64,000 nt of DNA from Begonia masoniana (GCA_022432975.1 CM039503.1:54186466-54250465); one strand, 5' to 3'. Shown: positions 1 to 11,928, counted from the first letter of the stretch. Notes: a model not told the origin generated them from the sequence alone. Program-made: numbers and translations.

Positions 1-167
1 AAAGATCTGGAGGATGAATGCGCCTCAAATTCATCATTTACATCTATGTGGTCGAATGCACGAAGATCACCATATGCAGACATGGCGTACGAATACCAAT
101 CTAGCTCCACATCAAAATCTGTTGGCTCATCTAAATCAACTGCTCTAATTGAATCAGAATCCATCAT
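1..167 (-). CDS. N-terminal part of an unrecognised gene (runs off the left edge)
   Basis: An open frame starts with two consecutive ATG codons at 162-167 on the minus strand and stays open to the window edge, giving 55 codons. The peptide begins MMDSDSIRAVDLDEP and is rich in Asp and Glu, with aromatic residues around WYSYAMSAYG. I do not recognise the family. The start is supported by a good TATA box about 100 bases upstream on the same strand (265-274). There is no signal peptide or membrane segment in the visible part. It could be exon 1 of a host gene or the start of a transposon-encoded protein; the sequence to the left is needed to decide. Confidence 0.45.
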   Translation of the reverse strand, partial: MMDSDSIRAVDLDEPTDFDVELDWYSYAMSAYGDLRAFDHIDVNDEFEAHSSSRS

Positions 168-264
168 CGTCACTAATACAATGAAAATTTGGGTAGAAGA
201 AAGATAATAACAGAGAGGTTTGAGAGGTTTTCGAGAGTCGGTAGTGGTGAGAATGAGGGCGGCC

Positions 265-274
265 CTTTATATAG
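265..274 (-). promoter_or_regulatory. TATA box for the gene at the left edge
   Basis: On the minus strand the sequence reads CTATATAAAG, a near-consensus plant TATA box. It lies about 98 bases upstream of the ATG pair at 162-167, which fits a 5' UTR of roughly 65-70 bases. Confidence 0.6.
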
Positions 275-1056
275 AGCGGGTGAACGGTCGGCTGTTATGC
301 TGCTGCAGCCAGTGATCAGAACATTATTGATCACGGGCTACAAATGATACGGTCGACCGTTACTTTTAGAGCGGTCGATCGTATATCCGGGGGCTTTGTG
401 GGAGGTGGAGGACACCCCGCGTACGTGCGGAATACGTGTGTGCGGATGGTCCTCTACCCAGAATTTTGAAATCGTGACATGATCGACTGGACTAGGTGAT
501 GGAGTCGACCATGTCACGTTTAGAACGACATGTGAAGGATTAGCGGTAGACCACATGTCTATTTTTTGATAGGTTGAGTTTTTCTGTGCTAAAAAAAAAA
601 AAAGAGATGGTACCAAGTCCAAGGCGTTTTTTGAATTTTACCTTTTATTTTATCTAGGCGAATATAACTGCGATTCTCTTCTTTTCAATTAGTAGAACAC
701 AATTAGCTGTGAAACGTAGTCATAAATTCTGGTTGTAAATCTAGGTTCACTGCGTTTATGTCTGTGTCCACCGTCGAATCTGATGCTTGGGGACGCGTGG
801 CTGAGTTAGTTTAGCGTAACATGGTTTAGAGAAGTAGACTAATAAGTTATTATTAATATTGCAGAAACCACATGCCCACATGCTTCGAACAACAGCATCC
901 ATGGCTTCTCGAGCGGAACAAAATCAAATATTCAATGACAGAACGTTGATTATTGTCACAACTAGAAGACTCCGACCCAGACCCACGAACAGGAGTGGAA
1001 AACGGCGATTATGGAATAAACAAATGCTCAAATCATGTGTCAAACCGTCGGCCAAA
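275..1056. other. Intergenic; no gene seen
   Basis: The stretch between the left-edge gene and the XTH stop codon holds short open frames only. Around 349-392 there are repeated GGTCGACCG/GGTCGATCG words that pair with each other, and a short A tract lies at 592-604. I see no coding signature or RNA gene. Confidence 0.5.
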
Positions 1057-2411
1057 TCAGATGTCTCGGTCTCTCTTGCATTCCGGCGGGAGTGATGGGT
1101 ATCTCACTCTGTCGCTGCAGTAGTTGTAGATGGTGTATTTCTGTCGGACCCAACTGAGCCGCCGGTACTGGAGTCCGTCCAGGTCTCGGAATTCGGTCTG
1201 GTCCCACCAACGCTTGCCCTGGGTGGCGCAGAACTTAGCCTGCACGGAGGACTCGCAGCCGTCGACGTGGAAGCCTTTGTAGTGGGCGATGAACGGAGCC
1301 TTGTTCCAGTCTGTCTTCTCCAGGCCTCCCCTGGTCGCCCAGTCGTCCGCATTCCATAGGCTCGAGTAGATCTTCATCGGCTGGTCGAACGGAAACTTCA
1401 CCCCCACTGTCCTTGCAGTTCTTGAATACTCTGATCGGAACATCGTCAACGAAGAATCTGTCCAAACCAATTCAGTTCATCAGTCTGATTTTGAACTTCA
1501 GCACCGCCGGCGCCGATGAAGTTCATCCAAAATCATTACCCAAACAAATACGAGGCTAATACTTGTAGAAAAGTTACGAATGATTGCGACAGTAAAATCC
1601 TAAAAAGCAAACAGGAAAATATTCTGAAGATCTTCGGTGGAGTAAAATGATTTGGTGTTGGCGAAAAAGACGTCAAAGGTTGGATTTTTATTTCAACGCA
1701 TGATGACAGACGAAGAAATATTGAGGAAAACAGGTAAAAAGCAGACGAACTAACACTATCTGATAGAGATTCCAGAGAACAGAGTAAGAGTGGTAGGCCT
1801 TGGTCGGGTCGAACCAGAGATAGATCCTTTGTTCTCTGTCTCCCTTCCCTCCGGTGAACACATTTGTCTGCAGAATGTAAGGTTGCCCTGATCTGTTCCC
1901 CAAGAACTCAAAATCTATCTCATCGTGCTCTGAGTTTTGAGAAGATAACTGCAATTTCATCTTCAGTATTATATATAGAAATAAAAAATGAAGGAAAGAA
2001 AGGAAGGAAGAGAGAAGATTTGAGAAAGGTCACTAACGTAGAAAGCTGTAACGGTGCCGGCAGAGTCATCGGGAACCAGCTTTATTTGCATACTGAAATG
2101 GCCGAACAAGTAGGAGCCTTTGGACTGAAAACCAGTACCTTTTTCAAGGGCAAATTGATATATGATCAGAAGAGGATAGTTGACCCAAATTTTTAGCTCA
2201 AAAGTATGAAGCTTTTTAGTGTACCTGTGTATTTATCCAGATGGAGTTGAATCTCAGAGCCGCCGTTGAAGTACTTAATGTGATCAAAAGCCCAAGTGGG
2301 TGCATAGTTTCTGCCAAACGGAACATCCACCGGCGTCCTCGGCGGACTTCCAAGAGCCACAGATATGAAAAGCAGGAAGCAGACGACAATTACAGACCCA
2401 TAAAACCCCAT
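1057..2411 (-). CDS. XTH: Xyloglucan endotransglucosylase/hydrolase, four exons, one frameshift
   Basis: This glycoside hydrolase family 16 enzyme is secreted to the cell wall, where it cuts and rejoins xyloglucan. Exons by splice sites: 2225-2411, 2038-2138, 1755-1948 and 1057-1457. The 293-residue product would start with a hydrophobic signal peptide (about residues 1-21). The catalytic motif [10 protein letters not shown] sits near residues 104-113 (nucleophile E106, acid/base E110), followed by the N-glycosylation site NRS at 114-116. The C-terminal XET domain has the usual WWDQ, YTIYNYC and Cys pairs. The upstream ATG at 2453 would bury the signal peptide, so 2411 is preferred. Exon 4 needs one base fewer near 1401-1412, beside a run of five C, to keep frame. 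As written the chain is garbled after FKNCKD. This is either a recent loss or a base-call error. Confidence 0.88.
1400..1412 (-). other. XTH: Single-base frameshift in XTH exon 4
   Basis: Upstream of this point the family sequence ([13 protein letters not shown]) reads in one frame; downstream ([17 protein letters not shown]) it reads in another. The exon-length sum is 883, one more than a multiple of three. The site adjoins a C5 run on the plus strand. Confidence 0.8.
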
Positions 2412-4896
2412 TTCTAACCAGGAAAAAAAAACAGAGGAGATGGAACTTTTCACTCTGGAAGTGAAATGAGAGCGAGAACTGGAGAGAAAAAGAGAGGATG
2501 TGATGAGGAAACAAGGAGGGCGGAAGCTCCTTATGTAGGCAGTAGGCTTTTTGAGTTAAAGTAAATAATTGAAGGGTGCAGTGATAATCGTAGAATTTGT
2601 CTACAAGAATACAGTTGCGTTAATGGCGGTGGTGGGTGGTGGGAGGATTTCAATGATTTTCATCCAGCGAGGACACGTTGGAGTGGTTAAAAAAATGGTG
2701 TTGAAAAGGGTGATAAAATGTAGAGATCGGGGGACGGTGGGTTTACTGCCCATCTACTCTTGATCCACGACCGGAGCTCCGATCACTCGAAGTCGAATGG
2801 TTTTATGAACAAAACTGTAAAAGATGCAATGAAAAGGTCGAAAAAAAGGAGAGAGAGAGAGTGTGTGATTATTTCTATTTCAATTTCACTGAGCTTAAAG
2901 TTCTAGCAAACAACTGTTGAAATTAATGACTGTTTTGGCTCTGCTTTTCTGGAGCTTCTTGTCTTGTTCTTCTTATTCTATTAATCTTTTGAAAAATTGG
3001 ATAAAGTTGTGTAAATCTGTAAATGGGAGCCACGCCCTTGGATTGGGGATTTGAATTCAACAGAAAAGGGTAGAATATATTTAATTGAATATCCTCTGCC
3101 TCTGCCTCTCTCTGACCCTCTGATCCTCGCGCAGTGAACGAAAATAGCCGAACCGATGAAAGGGATAAGAGGAAAGGAGGAAGAAAGGCAGAAGCTCTGT
3201 TTATTCTTTATTTAAATTTTGGAGTAATCTCTGATTTTGCTGGATTATTGAAGGAACCCAGAAGAAGAGAGGCTCCATTACTCAAACTCAACGTGGGTGG
3301 TCGGCTCCCAACACTGCATACCTGACGGCCGACCACATGACCATCTCTTCGGTCTTCATCGTGTATTTCGTTATTTTGACTGTTGTTTTATTACATGTAC
3401 GATCGAAGAAACTACTGAAATTAAGTTCAAATCGAATTTAAAAAAAAAAAAAGAAAAAAAACAGGAAAACTGTGGATCTCTGCTTCTGCTGCGAATTTAC
3501 TTAATAAATCCCGATCTACCCAGTAGTATTCCTCCGGGAAAGATTCAATTTCTAAAAATGAGGTTAATCGGGTGACGTTTTAATGCTCTGTTTTCTGCAC
3601 TTCCCAAGACAAATTATCCAATCAGCTACGGTATTGTCGCAGATGATGAACTCCGATGTCGATTCAGAGACTCTGGTGGGTTGGTCCGGCGGGTCGGCTT
3701 GGACAGGTCCACTCTTTACAAGCTGAGTGGATTTAGGCAGCCCTAGTTGCTAAATTCCAGCCCAACTCCGGCTCTGGCCTGATCCTTTTTTTTTTTTTTT
3801 TTTGCCTAGGTCTGGTATGGTCCAAATCATTGATTCAAGGTCTGATTTACCAATCTAACTACAACACATCACGAGAAGCTGCATGCACTACCCGGTCATG
3901 CGTTAAAATGTATGGACACGAACGTTATTGATTTCATACCTGTTCGATCTATTTTACCCATCGATCACATGTCTGTATGGCAATGAGTCGACATCTAATC
4001 GAGTAATCGTATTACCAACAACTTCTAAAGCGAGATCATGCTCCGTTAGTTATCCTAATGTCGCATCCAATTCAATAATCGCATTGGGTTATACATCGAA
4101 TAATTTCGTTAGCTAGTAATCACATCTTAATGTTGTCAGTAACGACACATTAAATAATTTAATTTGAGACTCACTAATAATTACAAAAACCCTTACATTT
4201 GTTAAGAAATTATATTGTTTTCAGCTAACCCTAATTGCACCATCGCAACCCGAGGTTTCAACGCATAGAAGACTTGGAAATATGAAGTGCAGAAAAAGAG
4301 GAAGCAGGCAGAAATCAGGACAGGGAGGAAGAAGACGACAACCATGTCCGATGAGGTCTGTCGATGACCCCTTTTGACTTGTTTAATTCTAATTAAGGAT
4401 TACTTACTAATTATCTCAAGAAATATTATTAAATTATAGGTGGAAATTCATATGAAATTGGAAAAATTTCACCAACTTTCTCGTGTGCTGTCTTACCTTA
4501 CCTCCAATCAAACCCACTACCCAGTGTCCAGTGATCGTTTTGATTATTATATATCCAAGCTTTCTCTCTCCTCAATTGTTCACATGGCGGCAGCATCACT
4601 GCGTCCATCTTCCCGGTGTCTTCTCTCTCTTATTTCTTAATTGTTTTACTTTATCTGCGTCCTCCTGCAGCTCGTTCAGTCTGTTTTCTCTTCGTTTTGG
4701 GGAAGAAGATGATCCGTTTGTGTCCTGTGTGATGTCTGGTTTCATCCACCATTGAATCACACGCCGCCATTTGAGTTGTTCATTCTGCAAAAGCCCATCT
4801 TTTTCGTATGTTATCGAGTGCGAACTTAGCGAGTAAGAAGGTTTTGTTTTGAGGAGATCTGAGTTTTTGATCTCTGGTTCGGGAAGAATCTGAGAA
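2412..4896. other. Intergenic between XTH and the RBOH remnant
   Basis: No convincing gene is seen. It contains a GA run near 2849-2862, a CTCTGCC repeat near 3096-3116, an A-rich tract near 3439-3461 and a T18 tract near 3786-3803. A TATATATCC word at 4547-4555 lies about 345 bases upstream of the RBOH start and may be its TATA box. The divergent arrangement of XTH (-) and RBOH (+) means both promoters should lie here. Confidence 0.45.
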
Positions 4897-5217
4897 ATGA
4901 GAAACGACGACGGGAATGTATCGAGCTTGTCCGACCGCCCGGAGATGGAAATGAGCGGGAGAAGCGATGTAAATGGTTTTAGCGGGCCTGTGATCTCTTC
5001 CGCCGCCTCCGTTCTCAATAACCAAAGGTCTTTCGTTAAGAAAAACGCCAAATTCAACCTCTCTCCTTCTGTCAAGTGCACTGACGACGAATCATTTGTT
5101 GAGGTGACGATCGACATCCGGGCTGATTCCTTATTGTAATGTTTTTTGAATTGATATGCATGTTTGTTCAGGTGATTGCCGTACGAATAGCGGCTGGGAT
5201 TGGCCTGCGTGCGGGTG
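4897..5217 (+). pseudogene. RBOH: RBOH (NADPH oxidase) 5' remnant: exon 1 and half of a transmembrane exon
   Basis: Respiratory burst oxidase homologues are plasma-membrane NADPH oxidases that make apoplastic superoxide. Exon 1 starts at ATG 4897 and encodes a typical hydrophilic N-terminus ending in FVEVTIDIRADSLL, a conserved stretch just upstream of the regulatory region. A stop follows at 5137. Only about 32 bases further, an intron acceptor (TTGTTCAG, ending 5171) leads into VIAVRIAAGIGLRAG, which belongs to a haem-binding transmembrane exon several exons downstream in normal RBOH genes. The intervening exons, including both EF-hands and the first membrane helices, are missing. The transmembrane exon then stops at 5217, where a retroelement begins; it resumes at 30587. 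The paralogue resembles the RBOHD/RBOHC type. I infer a dead gene. Confidence 0.85.
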
Positions 5218-5376
5218 TGTTAAAATTATAAACTCGAATTTTAGGAGAAGCTCGGAGAAACCTATAGAAGCTCGTAGAAGCTTGGAAAAGCCTATATAAG
5301 CTTGAAGAAGCTATTAGAAGTTCATAGAACCTTATAGAACTTTGTAGAAGTTTATAGAAGTGTGTAGAAGCTTATA
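5218..5376 (+). repeat. Left-arm copia LTR, first part
   Basis: The LTR is composed of degenerate repeats of TATAGAAGCTT-like words (5245-5371). It is cut at 5376 by the gypsy insertion and continues at 27179. Its reverse complement is found at the right end (30420-30586) with the same order of words. Confidence 0.8.
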
Positions 5377-6689
5377 TGACACGGGGTCCCTTAGAAAAGG
5401 GGCCCGTGTACAACCCACAAAATGTTAGGTTTGTGCTCGGTTGTGTGCTAGTGTGCAATATATGATTAATGAAAGAAAATACTAAACTAAGTACAATAAA
5501 TAAACAAGGAAGCTACTAATATTAATGTGGCCGAATTATCAAGAGATGGAGAGAATGAAAATATGCAAGAAAATAAAGAGAAAGAGATGAATTTAGAAGT
5601 TAGAACTAAAGAGGAAATGTAAAGCACAAGAAATAAGGAAATGACAAAAAAAAAAAAAATAAATAAAGGTGAAAGTGGGTGCTATGGTGGAGCCGAAATG
5701 TAAAGGGTGATTTGTGTGCAAAGTGAAGACAATAAAAGTAAAGAAATACCCTTGGTGGATCCGAGGAGCGAGCTTACGGTTTAAGCTCCCGGATACACGT
5801 TTTCCGTGAGGAAAACGACCACCGTAGGCCGGGATTTTCTTCCTCGTCTCAACTCCCAATGGAGAAGATGAGAGAAAGGATAAGAGCTAACCTAGCAACC
5901 CTAGCTAGGCTAGCAATGGAGGCTAACTCCTCTTGGTTCAAAAAACAAAGAAAAATACCAAAGGAAAACCAAAGATATTTAGGGGAAATAGTAGTATATT
6001 GATTGACAAAAATTTTTTTTACACATACCAATGCTATACTTAAATAGAGAAACCTAGAGTGGATGATTAGGGTTTGGCAATGGAAGAAAGGATTGGAGCC
6101 GTTGATGAAGATCAAGATGAAGGGACAAGATTGCAATCCATGTGCTTCATCCAAGGGTTGAGGTGCTTTCCTTGTTTTGCTTGATCAATGGTGCTAAATT
6201 GCCATGTCATCCATACTTGTGGCCACTTCCAATTGTACTTGCAAAATTCATACCTTAAAGTTGGGTTCTTCTTTGGGCCATGGCTTCCTTTGGCTCCATT
6301 GGGTGTAGGTCTTTTCCTTGAGTAATTTTGTTGAATTTCTTCAACCCATAATCCACCAACATACATCTAACCCTAACCACACAATCTAATGCATGATGCA
6401 ATTATAATAATCCATACAAAAAGGCGAATGTATGCCAAATAAGTTTAAAAAAATAAAAATTACAAATTAAAGCCCGGGAAGACAAATTCCCATAGGGCAG
6501 TCAGCAAGCTCCGTAGGAATGCTCCAATGAATGACGTGACACGGTTTCTCCTCATATTCAGACGTTGGCTCCCACGTGAAGTCCATGATGGAATCAAAAC
6601 CTGCAAAAAGAGACCATTCATTAAAACATTGGGTGATTAAATTATGTGCCCGATTTTGTGACCTTGTGACGGGCCTCCGAGGCATATCA
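5377..6689 (-). repeat. Gypsy 3' LTR (left copy)
   Basis: The 1313-base repeat matches 25859-27173. The purine tract lies just inside it (AGGGGA on the minus strand, 6690-6695). Confidence 0.9.
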
Positions 6690-7583
6690 TCCCCTCCGGG
6701 TGGCTGAGGATTTGACCTCAAATCCATTAGCTCAGCCTCCTCTTCATGTCCCAATTCTCCAATATAAGGGGACAAATCTTGTACATTAAAGGTGGATGAC
6801 ACCCCATAATTGCCGGGTAACTCAAACTTGTAAGCATTATTATTTATGCGCTCTAAAATTTTAAAGGAGCCTTCAGCTCTAGGCAACAGTTTGGAGCGTC
6901 TTTTGGCGGAAAATCGTTCCTTCCTAAGATGTAATCACACCAAATCTCCAACATTAAAAATTACCTCATTTCGTCCCTTATTTGCATGCTTAGCATAATT
7001 GGCGTTATTTTTCTCAATTTTTTGGCAAACTTTCTCGTATAACTTTTTCATTTGCTCTGCTTTATTTGCTCCCGAAGGGATTAGGTCCTGGGTTGGAATA
7101 GGAATAAGTGTCAGGGCTGTGTTTGGATTAAATCCATAGACTACCTCAAAGGGCGTTTGCTGAGTGGTGGAGTGAAGGCTTCGGTTGTAACCGAATTCAA
7201 CTTGGGGTAGTACTATGTCCCAATTAGTGAGATTTTTACCTATGACACTTCAGAGAAGGGTTCCCAAGATCCTATTGACCACTTCCGTTTGGCCGTCCAT
7301 TTGGGGATGGAAAGATGTACTGAAGCATAGCGTAGTCCCCAATTTCTTCTATAAGGTTTTCCAAAAAGTGCTCAAGAACTTGGTATCTAGATCTGACACG
7401 ATAGATTGAGGCACTCCATGGAGTCTAACTATCTCCTTGAAGAATAGGTCGGCTATAGCAGCAGAGTCGTCGGTTTTGTTGCAGGCGATAAAATGCGCCA
7501 TTTTGGAGAATCTGTCCACAACCACTAGAATAGAATCATTGTCACGTCCTGTCCGTGGTAACCCTAAAACAAAATCCATACTA
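6467..7583 (-). pseudogene. Gypsy integrase core and C-terminal region, broken
   Basis: From right to left: 7349-7579 holds the integrase core start ([30 protein letters not shown]). The middle (6890-7348) is recognisable in frame pieces such as NNANYAKHANKGRNEVIFNV, followed by a TGA where Trp is expected. 6467-6886 holds the C-terminal segment (RAEGSFKILERINNNAYKFE, then FNVQDLSPY). The last frame runs through the purine tract and about 220 bases into the 3' LTR before stopping. The core is separated from its N-terminal zinc finger by the solo LTR at 7589-10016. Confidence 0.8.
6690..6699 (-). other. Gypsy polypurine tract
   Basis: The minus strand reads CCCGGAGGGGA immediately before the 3' LTR, the expected plus-strand primer position. 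Confidence 0.7.
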
Positions 7584-7588
7584 ATTTC

Positions 7589-10016
7589 TGTAACACCCGA
7601 CTTTACGGGATTTAATTTTTATTCCAATATAAACGGCATTTTCGTAAATAGGCCAAATGTGGTCCGTTTTGCAAACGGAGAGTTTTAGCAAAGCCGTGTT
7701 AATAAATTGGAATTTATGGTAAAATATGGAGTTTTGGAGAAAAGGAATCGTTAGTCGAATAACGAATTAAGTAACGAAAATAAATAGAAAACAAAGCGAA
7801 GGGCAATTTAGTCATTTTGCAAACCAATTTTATAAAAATCATAAAGTCTCCACCTTTTCCCCTCACTCACGCCAACTCCATTCTCTCTCTCTCACCGTGC
7901 GATTTTCTTCCTCCCTCCGTGCGACTCCTTCTCCTCTTCACGACGACGAGAGCTCCGACGACTCGATTCTCTTCACGTTTCCTCCTCCTTCCTCGACCCT
8001 AGGTACGAATCTACGGTTTTGGAGAGGTAGATATCGATTTCTAGGGTTTAAAACAATTAGGGTTTGTTAGGATTTTCGTCGGAAATATGAATCGATGTTT
8101 GTGATTGATAGGTTGAGCTTATTTATGCCTCTAATAGACGTATTGATAATTATCGGAGCTTAGTTCATCGATTTGTTGAGGTGTATTGAAGCATTGGTTA
8201 ACTTGGAGCTTAAAAACCTCTATTAATGGGGTTTTTGAAATGCCGAGCGCGAATTGCTCGACGAAATGCCTCAACGAACTAAAATAGAGTTTAGGAGAAT
8301 TTTCTATAGTTAGGAGTTAGCAACTTTTGGAGTTTGGTGATTTGGACTCGATTTAATTCGTATATTGTGAAATGTATAGGTGAACGAACACTCGTGGACG
8401 AAGCTCGTGAACGACGGACGCGAGGTAATTCTCTGTGACTTGTTTGGCCATTTAGGCCTACACCGTACGAATAGAGTCGATCGAGGATATTGGAGATGTA
8501 TTTGAGTAGATTAGAACGGGTAGCTAGTTTACATTCGGTTAGGTTATTAATTGTAGTGTTCATTGATTGTTAATGCTTTATTTTTCATTGTATCGTTATC
8601 GTTATTGCATCGAGCATGTTCATGCATTGTTTTCTAGCATGCATGCAAAATGAATTTCAAAGTGTTTTACATAGAAAAAGGTAAACAAAGTACGTAATTG
8701 AACAACAGAGATAATCACGCCGGGTGCGGTGGTTCAGGCATGGCTGTCGAAGGAAGCACGCTTTCCCCCCATGTTAGATCCGAGGGGCTATCCAATCGCG
8801 GGATGTGCCGCTCCTATCTAACGAAAGTGAAGCTCCGGGTGACACATAGACACAGAAACAAAGAAACAAAGAAATGAAAAGAATGCAGAGTTTCAAAAGA
8901 ACATAGCATAGCATAGCATACATTTGCATTCACTTAGATTTACTGAGCCTCTAGCTCACGTGTTTAATTCTATGGTGTAGGAGACATTGAGACAGGTGAG
9001 GAAGACATCCCTCCGTCTGAAGTATGAGCAGATTGAAGGAGGAGGCCCGTGGGAGTGCGCTGGCAGTCGGTGCGTGATTTTGACCCGTGGGGACGTACAT
9101 AGGTATTTTGGGTTATTTTGGATAGAAATTGTTAGAATATTATAGGATGTTGGAATCTGGTTAATTAGTAGAAAGTATTTTGTGAAATTGGATGTATTTT
9201 GTAAATGTTTTACCGATTTCTAAAACATGAGGATATGTTACACTTTTAAACGGAACCACGCGGTTCGTTTTTACGAAATTAGTTATGATTTAAACGTATT
9301 TTGAGTCGGTAACCGGATGACGAGTGTAAAGGGTGTTAATGATAGTGTTATGGCGTAGAAATGTGTTTTAGAGGAATGTATGAAAGGTGTGAAAATGGAA
9401 TGTGAAAGGTGAAGATTGGATGTTGTGTGTGTTGGGTGTAATTGGTGTATGCAGGGAATGAGGGCGTGAAGTAGTTAAAGAAAAACAGCCTCTGGAATTA
9501 AAAAAATCCAGAGGCAGTGGCGAGTATTCGCCTGAGGGAGGCGAGCAATCGCCCATCCCTCTGCTTGAAGCGCCAAGGGAGTTCACCCTTCTCTGGAGAA
9601 ATCCAGAGAAGGTGGCGAGTAATCGCCTGGGTGCAACGATCGCCACGTAAAAAGTGGCGATTGCTGGTTGGCCGAAGAAATGCCAGGCGATCAACCAGGC
9701 GACTACTCGCCTGGTTGTGATTGCTCAAGGGCGATTGCTCGCCACAATTGTGGCGAGCAATCACCACATGTTCTGCCATTTTTGGCAGAACATATACTAA
9801 ATAAAAAAAAAGGATTTTTATTTTAATTATTTCTTTTATTATTTAAAGTTTAATTAATATAGTTTTCAAAGAAAATTTTCAAACGCCGTTCGAACTTTCA
9901 ATTTCGATTTTTGAAGTGTTATTTCCGCTAGAACGAGAGATTTACAGTTTGTACGTGTAAAAAAAAAAAAAAAATTGTTTACGGCAAAAACAAGGATAGG
10001 TTTAAGGGTCGTTACA
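7589..10016. mobile_element. Solo LTR (2428 bases) inside gypsy integrase, target duplication ATTTC
   Basis: The element has TG...CA ends in a short inverted pair (TGTAACACCC at 7589, GGTCGTTACA ending 10016) and the 5-base duplication ATTTC at 7584-7588 and 10017-10021. Removing it rejoins the integrase frame (HHWVEI with [10 protein letters not shown]). It has no primer site, coding domain or second LTR, so it is best read as a solo LTR of a gypsy-type element left by LTR-LTR recombination. A very large non-coding element with LTR-like ends is the alternative. It contains CT-rich leader-like sequence (7850-7935), a hairpin array (9488-9793) and an A tract (9960-9974). Confidence 0.8.
9488..9793. 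repeat. Array of nine perfect hairpins within the solo LTR
   Basis: Nine stems in 306 bases: 9488-9515 (GCCTCTGGA arms); 9519-9532, 9540-9553 and 9614-9627 (each GGCGA, four bases, TCGCC); 9588-9611 (CTTCTCTGGA arms around GAAA); 9639-9661 (ATCGCCAC arms); 9692-9717 (CAACCAGGCGA arms around CTAC); 9733-9762 (30-base perfect palindrome, GATTGCTCGCCACAA arms); 9768-9793 (ATGTTCTGCCA arms around TTTT). Most share the GGCGA/TCGCC core. Confidence 0.85.
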
Positions 10017-11874
10017 ATTTCTACCCAATGGTGTGTAGGGACCGGTAAGGGAAGGTAAAGCCCTTGGGGTAGAACTTTGCTTTTGGCCCTTTTACAAACA
10101 ATGCACTTTTCCACATAGAGGTACACGTCCTTCATCATGTGAGGCCAATAGAACTTTTCTTTCAATAGTTCTAGGGTCTTCTTTTCTCCAAAATGTCCAG
10201 ACAATCCTCCTCCATGAGCTTCTTTAACAAGGCATTGTCTGAGACTGCAATATGGAATACACAATTTCCCATTTCTTAATAAAAATCCATCTATAAGACT
10301 ATATCCTCCTTCAGCCTTATTTTGATAAACTTGATAAGGCAATCCAAAATCTTTATCGGATGCATACAAATTTTTAATCCATTCAAATCCGAAAAATCTA
10401 ACACTTAGTTCCGTTAAGAGGATACGTCTTCGAGAGAGAGCATCGGCAACAGCATTATCAGAACCTTTCAGATATTTTAAAATATAGGGGAATCTTTCCA
10501 AAAATTCCACCCATTTCGCGTGTCTCTTGTTGAGTTTGTGTTGACTCTTAATATGCTTAAGGGGTTGGTGGGCGGAGTGAATTACAAACTCTTTTGAAAG
10601 CAAGTAGTATTGCCAATATTCGATAGCTCTAATCACCGCATAGAATTCTTTATCATAGGTTGAATAGTTCAAAGCAGCTCCTTTCAACTTTTCGCTAAAA
10701 TAAGCAAGAGGTTTGCCATCTTGCATCAATACAGCACCAATGCCAATATCGGAGGCATCACTCTTGATTTCAAAAACCTTATTGACATCGGGTAAAGCCA
10801 AAACTGGTGATTGACAAAGTTTCTCTATTATCAAATCGAAGCTACTTTGGCATGCCGGTGACCAGTTAAAGTCTACTCCTTTCTTAGTAAGATCCGTAAT
10901 AGGAGCGACTAAAGAACTGAAGTCCTTAATGAACCTCCTATAAAAAGAGGCTAATCCGTGGAAACTACGGACTTCGGTAATGTTAATAGGAGTGGGCCAC
11001 TCCTTGATGGCTTTGACTTTGTCTTCATCCGCTTCCAAGCCATTCTTAAAAATTATGAAGCCCAAAAAGTAAACCTTTTCTTGTCCAAAGGAGCATTTGG
11101 TCAAATTTCCAAACAATTTAGCTTGTCAAAGAGTTTGAAATAATAGCCCGAGATGGTTGACATGTTGTGGAAGGTCGCGACTATACACCAAAATGTCATC
11201 GAAATATACGACAACAAATTTTCCAAGAAACTCTTTAAGAACATGGTGCATTAACCGCAAGAAGATGCTCGGGGCATTTGTAAGACCGAATGGCATAACC
11301 ATCCACTCAGACAATCCGTATTTTGTTTTGAAGGCGGTTTTCCATTCATCACCTTCTTTCATTCGTATCTGGTGATATCTGCTCTTCAAGTCTACTTTTG
11401 AAAATATTGATGCTCCGCTCAATTCGTCCAACATGTCTTCAAGCCGAGGAATAGGATACCTATACTTAATGGTTATTTGGTTGATAGCCCTACTATCCAC
11501 ACACATCCGCATCGAGCCATCCTTTTTAGGTACCAACAAAGTAGGTACAGTGCATGGGCTCATTGATTCTCTTATATATCCCTTTTCCAACAACTCTTGG
11601 ACCTGACCTTGTAGTTCCTTTGCTTTTCAGGCCTCATCCTATAGGCCGGGCGATTTGGTAGCATAGCTCCAGGTTGGAGGTCAATTTGATGTTCGATTCC
11701 TCGAATCGGTGGTAATCCGGTTGGTAATTCTTCGGAAAAGACGTCTTGATAGGTCTTAAGTAGATTTTGGACCGCTAAGGGTATCTCGCCAAGCTCCATA
11801 ATGCGGTCTCTAAATAATACTAAAATCACTGTCTTTCCTTTTGTTACCGCAGCTCTAAGTCCTTTTTTTGTCAA
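10017..11874 (-). pseudogene. Gypsy reverse transcriptase, RNase H and integrase zinc finger, broken
   Basis: Pol reads from high to low coordinates. 11572-11874 is the segment between protease and RT (YQDVFSEELPTGLPPIRGIE). A frameshift near 11600 leads to 11126-11593, the RT fingers and palm ([20 protein letters not shown], then [11 protein letters not shown] as the catalytic box, with Phe where Ile or Val is commoner). A TGA at 11126-11128 replaces Arg. The same frame continues (11116 down) with the RT thumb, RNase H ([28 protein letters not shown]) and the integrase HHCC finger ([18 protein letters not shown]) up to the solo LTR at 10016. Nonsense and frameshift lesions make it inactive. 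Confidence 0.85.
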
Positions 11875-11928
11875 AAGTAAATTTTCCTTAATCTTTTCTT
11901 CCTTTCTAATTGATTCATCATGAGCAAT

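Noticed and set aside
338..622. 94-residue minus-strand ORF with a methionine start
   Set aside because: It lies upstream of the left-edge gene's TATA box, has no protein-like pattern and covers palindromic GGTCGACC words.
3134..3575. Two small plus-strand ORFs between XTH and RBOH
   Set aside because: Low-complexity Lys-rich translation across an A-tract; no splice or family evidence.
4596..5117. 173-residue minus-strand ORF
   Set aside because: It is antisense to RBOH exon 1, which has recognisable protein sequence on the plus strand.
7589..10016. Possible DNA transposon because of TGTAAC...GTTACA inverted ends
   Set aside because: The inverted end is only 6 bases, the duplication is 5 bases and there is no transposase or long inverted repeat; a solo LTR fits better.
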